NCBI GenBank assembly: GCA_017404385.1
Contig: JAFRCK010000034.1
Coordinates: 22,459-86,458, forward strand
From: Bacilli bacterium
GTDB taxonomy: Bacteria > Bacillota_I > Bacilli_A > RF39 > UBA660
Reading direction: 5' to 3'
DNA: 64,000 nt
Shown here: piece after piece, positions 55,196 to 62,499 of the stretch
How positions within the stretch are numbered: the stretch's first letter is position 1
How the letters are laid out: each line of letters opens with the position of its first letter
Program-made: the position numbers and the translations under genes
The notes under the pieces: model-generated
The model's database searches: none
Told to the model about the DNA's origin: nothing
The model's input: the letters and a program-made list of their open reading frames with translations, nothing else

Positions 55196-56509
55196 ATGTC
55201 AGAGATTAGAATTATGAAAAGGGGAAAGGTTTATCAATATCGATTTGAAATTGCTTCAAGAGGAGGTGTAAGAAGGTATATTAATAAAAGTGGATTCTCA
55301 TCAAGAAAAGAAGCTCAAGAAGCAGGAGCTATTGCTTATAATGAATATTTTAGAACTGGAAGAAAACAAAAGATTAAGGATATGTCATATGAAGACTATT
55401 TGGATTACTGGATGACTAACTATTGTTATTTTAATGTTAAATATGCAACGATATCATCATATTTAAATATTATTAAGAATCATTTAAAACCAGAATTAGG
55501 AATGTATAAGTTAACTCAACTTGATTCTTATATCATTCAAAACTATATTAATAAGCTATACAAAGAAAAGCATTATTCAAAACATTATTTAAAAGGAATA
55601 TTAAAATTAATAAAAGGATCACTTAAATATGCATGTTATACAGTTAATTTTATAAATGATAATCCTGCAGAAAGAGTACATATTCCAAAATATGATATAG
55701 TTACAGGAGATCCAGCACATATTTTTTCTCAAGAAGAGTTTGAAATAATATTAGATAGGTTTAAAGAAGTGCCTTATATCTATTATTCTTTCTTAACTGC
55801 ATATTATACAGGACTTAGAGTATCAGAATGTTATGGTTTAACTTGGGATAATATAGACTTTGAAAAGAAAACACTAACTGTTAATAAAAACATTATTAAG
55901 AAGAATCAAAATAAACTACCTAAAAAGTATGTAATAACAAAAGGTCATTCAGTTGAAGAATGGTATTATGGAACTTGTAAGAATCCACAATCAAATAGGA
56001 CAATAGCAATAGGAGACACATTAGTTAAAGCTTTAAAAGAATATAAGAAAGAACAAGAAGAATATAAAAAGTTTTATGGAGATACTTATCTAAAACACTA
56101 TGAGAAAGAAGTTATTAATCCATTTACTGAAAGAAAAGAAATAAAAATAGTAGATGCACCTGCAGAATTAGAATTAAATTTACCTGAATCAAAGTTAATA
56201 TTTGTTAAACCTAATGGACAATATAGAGGAACTGAAACACCTAGACATGCATTTAAAGTAATAAACTATGAATTAAAAATACCATGTAGATTCCATGACT
56301 TCAGAGATACACATGCCACAAGATTAATTGAGAATGGAGCAGATATAAAAGCTGTTTCAAAAAGATTAGGTCATTCTTCAATTATGACTACCTACAATAT
56401 CTATGTAAGAGTAACTGATAAAATGGAAACTGAAACTGTAGATAAATTTGAAGAATATACCAATACTCTAGATATACCAGATATAGTAGAAAAACCATTT
56501 TTAGATTAA
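55196..56509 (+). CDS. Tyrosine recombinase/integrase (first copy)
   Basis: The 437-residue integrase is of the Tn916/phage type. The N-terminal arm-binding domain is IRIMKRGKVYQYRFEIAS. The core-binding SAM-like domain has MSYEDYLDYWMTNY. The catalytic domain has Arg in GLRVSECYGLTW, HDFRDTHATRLIENG, LGHSSIMTT and Tyr in YNIYVRVT. All catalytic residues are intact. The second integrase at 59437 has the same architecture and many identical segments. A large insert (about 240-320) separates the catalytic motifs in both. Confidence 0.95.
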   Translation: MSEIRIMKRGKVYQYRFEIASRGGVRRYINKSGFSSRKEAQEAGAIAYNEYFRTGRKQKIKDMSYEDYLDYWMTNYCYFNVKYATISSYLNIIKNHLKPELGMYKLTQLDSYIIQNYINKLYKEKHYSKHYLKGILKLIKGSLKYACYTVNFINDNPAERVHIPKYDIVTGDPAHIFSQEEFEIILDRFKEVPYIYYSFLTAYYTGLRVSECYGLTWDNIDFEKKTLTVNKNIIKKNQNKLPKKYVITKGHSVEEWYYGTCKNPQSNRTIAIGDTLVKALKEYKKEQEEYKKFYGDTYLKHYEKEVINPFTERKEIKIVDAPAELELNLPESKLIFVKPNGQYRGTETPRHAFKVINYELKIPCRFHDFRDTHATRLIENGADIKAVSKRLGHSSIMTTYNIYVRVTDKMETETVDKFEEYTNTLDIPDIVEKPFLD

Positions 56510-56579
56510 AAACACATAAAAATATGGAAAGCTTTATAATAAGATGTTAAAATAATAAATTATCAAGGAGGATAATAAA

Positions 56580-57551
56580 ATGGATAATGAATTAATTAAT
56601 AGTTTTTTAGATAAAAGTGAAGAAGCCTTTTTAATGGCAATAGAAATATATAATAAACCTACAATTAAGTATAGATTAGAAGGATTTGCATTTTTTATAT
56701 GCAATGCCTGGGAATTACTGTTAAAAGCAAAAATGTTAAAAAATGGAGAAAGCATATATTATCCAGATAAACCAAATAGAACAATTTCATTATCAAATTG
56801 TGTTTCCCATATTTTTACAAATGATAAAGATCCTGTAAGAAAAAATTTGGAAATAATAATAAGTCTTAGAAACACTTCAACGCATTTTGTAATTAAGGAA
56901 ATGGATTCTATATATCTTCCTTTTATGCAAGCAAATGTTTTGAATTATTCTCAAAAATTATTTGATTTTTTTGAAAGAGATATTACAGAGAAAATAAACA
57001 GTTCATTTATGACTTTAGTAATTAATAATGAATCTATATCAGATGAAGAAATATTAAGTAGATATGGTGATAACATTCTAACAAGGTATAATAAAGTAAA
57101 AAATGAAACAGAACAAATAATAACAGAGAATTCAAACGAAAAATTAGCAATTCAAATAGATTTGAATGTAAAAATAGTAAAAGACAAAGATGAAGCTAAA
57201 ACAACTTTTAGAATTGCAAAAGATGGAGAAGAACCAGTAAGAATAATAAAAGAAATAAAAGACACAAACTTAACACATTGTTACAAGCAAAAAAGAATCA
57301 GAGAGATTGTAGAAGATAATTTAAAAAGAAAAGGAATTAATATAAAAATAAATCAATATGATTTAGGTTTATTGTGTGATAAATTTGATTTAAAAGATAA
57401 TGAAAAATATTATTATAAACATGCTTTAACAAATAGTTGGGGCTGTAGTCAACAATTAGTTGATTTCTTAACCGAACTATTTATAAAGAATCCTAACATA
57501 ATCAATGAATTAAAAGAAGAAAAAAGTGAAAATAAGGAAAATAAGGCATAA
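56580..57551 (+). CDS. DUF3644 family protein, HEPN-like, putative defence protein
   Basis: The 323-residue protein has the DUF3644 start: KSEEAFLMAIEIYNKPTIKYRLEGFAFFICNAWELLLKAKML in overlapping pieces over residues 12-53. Arg97 and His102 in SLRNTSTHF form an R-x4-H motif, the catalytic pattern of HEPN ribonucleases. As I recall, DUF3644 proteins belong to the HEPN group and occur in phage-defence islands. The rest (about 180-323) is a mixed domain without a name. The gene sits alone between the integrase and a minus-strand RNA. It likely acts by cleaving RNA under infection; that role is inference. Confidence 0.75.
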   Translation: MDNELINSFLDKSEEAFLMAIEIYNKPTIKYRLEGFAFFICNAWELLLKAKMLKNGESIYYPDKPNRTISLSNCVSHIFTNDKDPVRKNLEIIISLRNTSTHFVIKEMDSIYLPFMQANVLNYSQKLFDFFERDITEKINSSFMTLVINNESISDEEILSRYGDNILTRYNKVKNETEQIITENSNEKLAIQIDLNVKIVKDKDEAKTTFRIAKDGEEPVRIIKEIKDTNLTHCYKQKRIREIVEDNLKRKGINIKINQYDLGLLCDKFDLKDNEKYYYKHALTNSWGCSQQLVDFLTELFIKNPNIINELKEEKSENKENKA

Positions 57552-57648
57552 AAAAACTTGCCCCAGGAGCAAAGGAATTCTAAATATACAAATGTATATC
57601 TACTCTCATTCGAGAACCCAGCTTTAATCCTTCACAGGCAAGTAATAC
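57550..57648 (-). ncRNA. Structured small RNA of unknown family, with own promoter and terminator
   Basis: On the minus strand a roughly 99-base RNA starts at the G at 57648 and ends in T7 (57556-57550). Outer helix P1 is ACTTGCC / GGCAAGT (57643-57637 with 57562-57556). Inside, AAGGA pairs with TCCTT (57632-57628 with 57576-57572). That closes two hairpins: TCTC-GAAT-GAGA (57615-57604) and ATATACA-TT-TGTATAT (57599-57584). P1 plus T7 is an intrinsic terminator. It is not a tRNA, SRP or 6S RNA, and I do not know the family. It ends at the stop codon of the convergent HEPN gene. Confidence 0.75.
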
Positions 57649-57654
57649 ATTTAT

Positions 57655-57683
57655 AATATAACAAAAGTTATATTTAATGTCAA
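57655..57683 (-). promoter_or_regulatory. Promoter of the minus-strand small RNA
   Basis: On the minus strand TTGACA (57683-57678), a 17-base spacer and TATATT (57660-57655) match the consensus closely. It is divergent from the promoter at 57725. Confidence 0.85.
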
Positions 57684-57724
57684 TTTTATTATATGAAATA
57701 AAGTTGTAAATATGTAAAAAAATA

Positions 57725-57752
57725 TTGCAAAAATTATAAAAAGTGTTATTAT
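57725..57752 (+). promoter_or_regulatory. Promoter for the leader peptide and 57902 gene
   Basis: TTGCAA (57725-57730), a 16-base spacer and TATTAT (57747-57752) with an extended TG. The start would be near 57760, about 20 bases before the leader ORF. Confidence 0.65.
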
Positions 57753-57781
57753 AAAAGACAATTAATTGGAGCTGATGTCTA

Positions 57782-57859
57782 ATGAGAAATAAAGCACTTT
57801 TAATTTATACACGAAAACAATTTAATTTATTAATTAGTGGATTCAATGAGAGAAATTGA
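57782..57859 (+). CDS. Leader peptide, 25 codons
   Basis: The ORF encodes MRNKALLIYTRKQFNLLISG followed by FNERN, with a GGAG ribosome site 9 bases before the ATG. Its stop codon TGA lies inside the left part of the attenuator hairpin that follows, so a ribosome at or near the stop would prevent the terminator from folding. This is the layout of ribosome-mediated attenuation. No run of one amino acid points to a sensed tRNA; stalling by a drug or by slow translation is possible. Confidence 0.6.
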   Translation: MRNKALLIYTRKQFNLLISGFNERN

Positions 57860-57886
57860 CTTTAATGTCTTTTTCTCTCTTTTTTT
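57848..57886 (+). terminator. Attenuator terminator upstream of the 57902 gene
   Basis: Arms GAGAGAAA (57848-57855) and TTTCTCTC (57872-57879) are followed by T7. The left arm is the last part of the leader ORF. The ribosome site AGGAGG of the next gene lies just after. Confidence 0.75.
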
Positions 57887-57901
57887 GTTAGGAGGTTTGG
57901 A

Positions 57902-58513
57902 ATGATAGCAAGAAATGAAGAAGGAAAATTAGATATAACTTTATTAGAAGTTCAAAGACCATTATCGGAAGAGATAATAAAAGAGTATGATCACAAAGTC
58001 ATAATGAAAGAAATACATGATTTATTCATTCAATTAGAAGATAATTACTTTGATCATGCAGCCTACCAAGAATATTTAAAATATACAATTACAGAAGATC
58101 TTGAATTTATTATAGTTGAAGATCCATCATTAAAAGTAAAGAATATAAATGAAAATAATTTAAAATTGGGAAGTGAAATCTCTTTTAAGCGATTTAATAA
58201 AAAGGATTATAAAAAATCTATCGACTTATGTGAGCATTTATTAATGAGAATACGAGATTCATTTTATAATCTTGATGAAATAGAAAAATTTGTAATGAAA
58301 AATTATGAATTTGATAAACCAAAACCTTTAACAGACGAAGTAGTAATTATGGAAACAAAAATACATAAAGATAAATACTATATTTCTAAAAAAAGTGCTT
58401 ATATAAAAATGGCATTACAATTAGGATTAATGGATGAAATTAAAATGGATTCAATTTTAGTATCCGAACTTAAAAAATATATTAGTCAAAACATTGTAAC
58501 AATTGAAAATTAA
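57902..58513 (+). CDS. Unknown protein under attenuator control
   Basis: I do not recognise this 203-residue, soluble, charged protein. It begins MIARNEEGKLDITLLEVQ and has no signal peptide or membrane helix. Predicted helices dominate (KVIMKEIHDLFIQLEDN, SIDLCEHLLMRIRDSFY), with a Lys/Ile-rich C-terminus. A strong AGGAGG ribosome site precedes it. Its leader peptide and terminator suggest it is expressed only when translation is disturbed. It lies in the mobile region between the HEPN gene and the Rep-like gene. Confidence 0.65.
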   Translation: MIARNEEGKLDITLLEVQRPLSEEIIKEYDHKVIMKEIHDLFIQLEDNYFDHAAYQEYLKYTITEDLEFIIVEDPSLKVKNINENNLKLGSEISFKRFNKKDYKKSIDLCEHLLMRIRDSFYNLDEIEKFVMKNYEFDKPKPLTDEVVIMETKIHKDKYYISKKSAYIKMALQLGLMDEIKMDSILVSELKKYISQNIVTIEN

Positions 58514-58542
58514 TCCGGAGTTTTTTCGGAGTAAATATAGAA

Positions 58543-58564
58543 CTCTACAAGACAATTTGTAGAG
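58543..58564 (+). terminator. Possible terminator after the 57902 gene
   Basis: Arms CTCTACAA / TTGTAGAG with a 6-base loop, followed by CCTTTTC. The T run is short, so it may act weakly or be an RNA processing structure. A smaller CCGGAG-type hairpin precedes it. Confidence 0.4.
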
Positions 58565-58657
58565 CCTTTTCGCATGGTTTAAATAAGCAATCTTATAGAT
58601 AATGGTATTGAACAAAGGCCTTAGTTCAAATCTAAAAGAAAAGGAAGTGAACTAAAA

Positions 58658-59209
58658 ATGAAAGGTGAATATATAAGAATATTCGCAATCATGCCTAGTG
58701 AAATCTATAAGACAAAGGATTTAACTAGCGAAGAAAAATTAATTGCAGAGAGAATAACGGCTCTATGCAAAAAGGAGGGATTTGCTTGGATAAGTAATAA
58801 AGCATTAGCAGATATGTATGGAATAAGAGAAGATACTGTATCAAAACATATAAAGCATTTAATTGAATATGGATATATCAAATGTCTATATGGGAAGAAT
58901 AACAATGGTAATAAAAAAAGAACCATATATTTATCCAATAACATATGGGACAATGAAGCAATAATAAGTAGTTTAGATAATCAATCAAATATAGGTTATT
59001 CTTCCAAATATAATAATAAGAATAAATATAAAGAGAAATATAAAGATAATGATATGGTAGATGGTCATCCTAGATATGGAAAAGATGAGAACGGTATAGA
59101 ATATTGGGATGGTAAAGTAGTTCCACAAGAAATAGAACCTATAGATGATCAAGAATTTCTTGATGAATGGAATGAATTTGTAAATTCATTAGATAAGGAT
59201 GAGGAATAA
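58658..59209 (+). CDS. Winged-helix protein, replication-initiator-like
   Basis: The 183-residue protein starts with a helix-turn-helix domain of the HTH_36 kind: LTSEEKLIAERITALCKKEGFAW, then ISNKALADMYGIREDTVSKHIKHLIEYGYI. A hydrophilic Asn/Lys-rich linker follows, with an acidic tail. Such proteins open the replication or regulation module of phages and mobilizable elements. The genes xis, int and mob follow without gaps, so it likely belongs to one operon with them. A direct role in replication is not shown. Confidence 0.75.
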   Translation: MKGEYIRIFAIMPSEIYKTKDLTSEEKLIAERITALCKKEGFAWISNKALADMYGIREDTVSKHIKHLIEYGYIKCLYGKNNNGNKKRTIYLSNNIWDNEAIISSLDNQSNIGYSSKYNNKNKYKEKYKDNDMVDGHPRYGKDENGIEYWDGKVVPQEIEPIDDQEFLDEWNEFVNSLDKDEE

Positions 59210-59210
59210 T

Positions 59211-59444
59211 ATGGATGAGAGATTAATATATACCGTTCAAGAAGTGGCTAGTATTCTTCATTCTAGTCCAAATTATATTTATGAATTAATTAGAAAAGGT
59301 TATTTACCAGCAATTAAATTAGGAAGTTTAAAAGTCTTAAAATCCACTTTAGAAAGATTCTTAATTCAAAATGAAGGAAAAGATTTATCTGATCTTAATA
59401 ATATTAGAAAAGTAGTTATTCAAGTAGAGGTGGAAAATGACTAA
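59211..59444 (+). CDS. Excisionase-like helix-turn-helix protein
   Basis: The 77-residue MerR/Xis-type protein (MDERLIYTVQEVASILHSSP, then NYIYELIRKGYLPAIKLGS) has the DNA-binding fold of HTH_17 excisionases. I start at 59211 with GAGGA upstream, rather than at the ATG at 59199. It overlaps the following integrase by 8 bases, the usual xis-int coupling. Confidence 0.88.
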   Translation: MDERLIYTVQEVASILHSSPNYIYELIRKGYLPAIKLGSLKVLKSTLERFLIQNEGKDLSDLNNIRKVVIQVEVEND

Positions 59445-60720
59445 TATTAGAATAACTAAAAGAAATGAAGTTTACCAATATAGATTTGAAATAGCAAGTG
59501 AAAATGGTAAAAGAAAATATATAAATAAAAGTGGATTCAAAACTAAAGCAGAAGCTATGGAAGCTGGTAATATAGCATATACAGAATATATAAATGCAGG
59601 AAAACCATTCAAAGAATGCAAAATGTCATATAGTGATTATTTAGATTACTGGCTAGATAATTATTGCAAAAACAACTTAAAATATAATACCATTCAAACA
59701 TATACAACAATAGCAAATAAATATATTAAACCATATATAGGACACTATAGAATGTGTAATATTACAAGTATAACTCTTAATACATTTATTACTGATTTAG
59801 TTAATAGATATGATTTTTCAAGAGATTACTTTAGAAATATGTTAAAGATAGTTAAAGGATCATTTAGAGATGCTACTAACTTATATGGATTTATCAAATA
59901 TAATCCAGCATTAACAATTAGAATTCCTAAAATGGATATAGAGAGAAAAGAAGATAAACATCTTTATGCAAAAGAAGAAGTAGATTTAATTCTAAATAGA
60001 TTCAAAGACGATTCTACATTTATATGTGCATTTATAACAGCATGTTTTACCGGAATGAGAACAGGAGAACTATTTGCACTAACATGGGAAGATATTGATC
60101 TAGATAAGGGAATAATAAATATTAAACATAGTGTTTATGATAAACCAAAAGATAAAGATGGAAGATGGTATATTGGTACAACAAAGACACCATCGGGACA
60201 AAGAACTATATACATAGGAGATACTTTAAAAACAGCTCTATCCAATTACAAAGAAAGACAAGAAAAATTAAAGCAGTTATTTGGAAAGGATTATAACTAT
60301 TATCATATTGAAGAATTTAAAAATGAATATGGAAAAGTAGTAGAAAATAGAATAGTTTTAAACAAAAACTGTGGAGAAAATAATTTGAATTTAGTATTTG
60401 TTCGTGATAATGGAATATATTCAGGAACAGATTTACTAAGATATCCTTTTAAAGTTATTCATGAAGAATTGGGTATTAAGAAATGCAGATTCTACGATTT
60501 AAGAGGCTCATATGCTACAAAAATATTAAATAATGGAACTGAATTAAAAGAAGTAGCCAATTTATTAGGACATAGTAATGTTGAAACAACAGAAAATTAT
60601 TACATAAGAAGTTTAGAAAGCAATAAAAGATTAGCCGTCAATGAATATGATAGTAAAAATACAACTGATGTTATAAAAAGTGTTATTGGATTTCAAATTA
60701 AAGAAGGTGAAGTAGTATGA
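59437..60720 (+). CDS. Tyrosine recombinase/integrase (second copy)
   Basis: The 427-residue integrase shares architecture and many segments with the one at 55196 (VYQYRFEIAS, YINKSGF, SDYLDYWLDNYC). Catalytic residues are present: Arg in GMRTGELFALTW, FYDLRGSYATKILNNG (where the usual HxxR reads YxxR), LGHSNVETT and Tyr in ENYYIRS. The first catalytic His being Tyr is a known variant. It is coupled to xis upstream and overlaps mob by 4 bases. Confidence 0.94.
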   Translation: MTNIRITKRNEVYQYRFEIASENGKRKYINKSGFKTKAEAMEAGNIAYTEYINAGKPFKECKMSYSDYLDYWLDNYCKNNLKYNTIQTYTTIANKYIKPYIGHYRMCNITSITLNTFITDLVNRYDFSRDYFRNMLKIVKGSFRDATNLYGFIKYNPALTIRIPKMDIERKEDKHLYAKEEVDLILNRFKDDSTFICAFITACFTGMRTGELFALTWEDIDLDKGIINIKHSVYDKPKDKDGRWYIGTTKTPSGQRTIYIGDTLKTALSNYKERQEKLKQLFGKDYNYYHIEEFKNEYGKVVENRIVLNKNCGENNLNLVFVRDNGIYSGTDLLRYPFKVIHEELGIKKCRFYDLRGSYATKILNNGTELKEVANLLGHSNVETTENYYIRSLESNKRLAVNEYDSKNTTDVIKSVIGFQIKEGEVV

Positions 60721-62021
60721 ATTATGCAATATTCAGAAGCAAACCGATAAAAAGCACTAATGCCTTAGCTGGCATTGGTGCTCATGATAATAGAGAAAAA
60801 GAAAAATATAAATCAAATCCAGATATAGACCTAACTAGATCTCATGAGAACATAGAATTAGTTTCATGTGATAAGAAGTATGTTGAAAAGTTTTATGAAA
60901 TAACAGCTCCTTATAAAGAAGAATGGGATGAAAGAATGAAAACTGAAAGACCGGAACGAAAAAGAACATTCACAAAGATGGTTAATGATGGTAAAAATGT
61001 TGTAGCAGATGAGTTAATATTAACTGCATCCCATAATTTCTTTAATGATATGTCTAGAGAAGATATAACTAAATGGGGAAATAAGTGCATGGATTTTGTT
61101 TACAAAGACATCGGATATAACAATAATCAAATAATTAGTGCTATTATTCATATGGATGAAACAACCCCACACTTGCATGTAGTAGCAGTTCCATTAATAA
61201 AAAGATTTGATAAAAGATCAAATAAAGAGAGGTACACGTTATCTAAAAAAACATATATTCACGATAAAATGCATTTATCTGAATTACAAGATAAGTATCA
61301 TAAAAGAATGGTCGATAATGGCTATGATTTGCTTCGTGGAGAGAGCAAATTTGGTAGAGAGTATATTCCAGTTAATGATTTAAAAAAAGTTACTAGATGG
61401 CTTAATAAAGACTTAAATACAAGACATGAGAAATTAGATAATGCCGTACTACAATTAGAAGATAATATGAAATCAAATAAAGAATTATTTCTTGCTAAAG
61501 AGTATGTTAAGATAAAAAAAGAGACATTTGAAAGTATAAAAGATGTAATCAACGAAACAAAAAACGTAATGGAAGTCCAACCAAAATTAGAATCAGCATT
61601 TAAGAAAGTTGATGGATTCACTTCAAGCTATAAATCACTTCAAATGACAACAAAAAAACTTAATAAAGAAGTGGAATCATTAAAAGATGATAATGAAAAA
61701 TTGCAAAAAGAAAATAATTCATTAAAGGATATAATTTCAAATCTATTACAAAAAATAAAAGAGTTATTTAGGAAAATATTATTACACGGAAATGATTATT
61801 CTAAAGATGAAACAGAAAGTAATGTTATAGATTTATATTTAGATGATAGTTTTGATCAAAAAGATGTATACCAAATCTCAAGAGGAACATCTAAAGAAGA
61901 TAATTTATTTGAAATAGCAGATATACCAGATTACTACAAAGAATATAACAAAAATCAAAAAGATAATTATTACACTTATGAGCAAGAAGATAAAAATAAA
62001 GATGATGACTTTGAATTATAG
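60717..62021 (+). CDS. MobV-family relaxase (plasmid mobilization/recombination protein)
   Basis: The 434-residue relaxase starts MNYAIFRSKPIKSTNALAGIGAHDNREK, given here in two halves of the conserved N-terminus (residues 1-28). It carries the metal-binding HMDETTPHLH near residue 145, the MobV signature. The C-terminal half is a long coiled coil (about 250-345) followed by an acidic tail. It nicks oriT for mobilization by a helper conjugation system. No type IV secretion genes are in the window, so the element can only be mobilized. Confidence 0.93.
   Translation: MNYAIFRSKPIKSTNALAGIGAHDNREKEKYKSNPDIDLTRSHENIELVSCDKKYVEKFYEITAPYKEEWDERMKTERPERKRTFTKMVNDGKNVVADELILTASHNFFNDMSREDITKWGNKCMDFVYKDIGYNNNQIISAIIHMDETTPHLHVVAVPLIKRFDKRSNKERYTLSKKTYIHDKMHLSELQDKYHKRMVDNGYDLLRGESKFGREYIPVNDLKKVTRWLNKDLNTRHEKLDNAVLQLEDNMKSNKELFLAKEYVKIKKETFESIKDVINETKNVMEVQPKLESAFKKVDGFTSSYKSLQMTTKKLNKEVESLKDDNEKLQKENNSLKDIISNLLQKIKELFRKILLHGNDYSKDETESNVIDLYLDDSFDQKDVYQISRGTSKEDNLFEIADIPDYYKEYNKNQKDNYYTYEQEDKNKDDDFEL
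60754..60781. repeat. Inverted repeat inside the start of the mob gene
   Basis: Arms GCACTAATGCC / GGCATTGGTGC (one G-U pair) with a 6-base loop fall in codons 13-22 of mob. The sequence is constrained by coding, so the hairpin may be chance, a translation brake or part of a transfer site. Confidence 0.55.
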
Positions 62022-62026
62022 ATTAT

Positions 62027-62169
62027 TTACTAATCTTATTATTAATAAGAGTTAGTAACACACTACTAAGTTGGAGACCAACTTATATGTGTGCCAAGGA
62101 ATTCTCCCTTTGGAATCCCATTAAGCACCAATACTACAAACTGATGTAAGTAGTAATGGTGCCTTTTTT
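62027..62169 (+). other. Array of four hairpins after mob, ending in a terminator
   Basis: The sequence just after the mob stop folds into consecutive stems: TTACTAA-TCTTATTA with its complement and one bulge (62027-62058); CACAC / GTGTG (62059-62063, 62089-62093) enclosing AAGTTGG-AGA-CCAACTT (62068-62084); CCAAGG / CCTTTGG (62094-62113); and a 13-bp stem with one mismatch (62125-62137, 62150-62162) followed by T6. The last is a clear terminator. The whole could be an untranslated structured RNA, an oriT or a single-strand replication origin. Confidence 0.65.
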
Positions 62170-62220
62170 ATTTCATCATCTAGATTCATAAAAAAGAAGA
62201 AAGTCTTTTCACTACATTCA

Positions 62221-62307
62221 CCACTTTCATTTAACTATCGTTAAACAAAACGTGTACGCCTTTTTAAAATACTATCGCCACTTTCATTGCTAAAGCAACA
62301 AAACGTG
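62221..62307. repeat. Two direct repeats with different stem-loops between conserved flanks
   Basis: Two units share CCACTTTCATT on the left and CAAAACGTG on the right (62221-62254 and 62278-62307). The flanks are the same, but the centres differ: TTTAAC-TATC-GTTAAA in one and TTGC-TAAA-GCAA in the other. Both centres are hairpins. A/T-rich spacers after each are also similar. Downstream (62308-62499) I see a further inverted repeat ATCAAG / CTTGAT (about 62327-62349), a direct repeat copy at 62361 and no gene. Confidence 0.7.
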
Positions 62308-62360
62308 CCACGTATTTTAAAGATAAATCAAGCAATAAGATACTTGATTTATATCGGAAA

Positions 62361-62378
62361 ATAGTAATCTTACGATTA
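62361..62378. repeat. 18-bp direct repeat flanking the XRE gene, left copy
   Basis: ATAGTAATCTTACGATTA recurs with one mismatch (C to G) at 63790-63807, on the other side of the XRE-type gene. A diverged third copy lies near 63728-63745. Confidence 0.75.
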
Positions 62379-62499
62379 TTCATGTATATGTAAAAATAAG
62401 CTCTTTTCATGGTAAAATAATAATATAAATAAAATTAAACCAACAGTGTGTGTTAATTACTAATAAAAAATGATAATATTTTTTTGAGGAAGTGAGAAA

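Noticed and set aside
57584..57643. tRNA-like features (GGTTC and TCGAAT on the minus strand)
   Set aside because: There is no acceptor stem of 7 bp with CCA position, no D arm and no anticodon stem; the fold is a different multi-branch RNA.
57571..62104. Common AAGGAATTCT in the small RNA region and in the hairpin array as a shared motif
   Set aside because: The match is short, partly a palindrome, falls in different structural contexts and on different strands of transcription.
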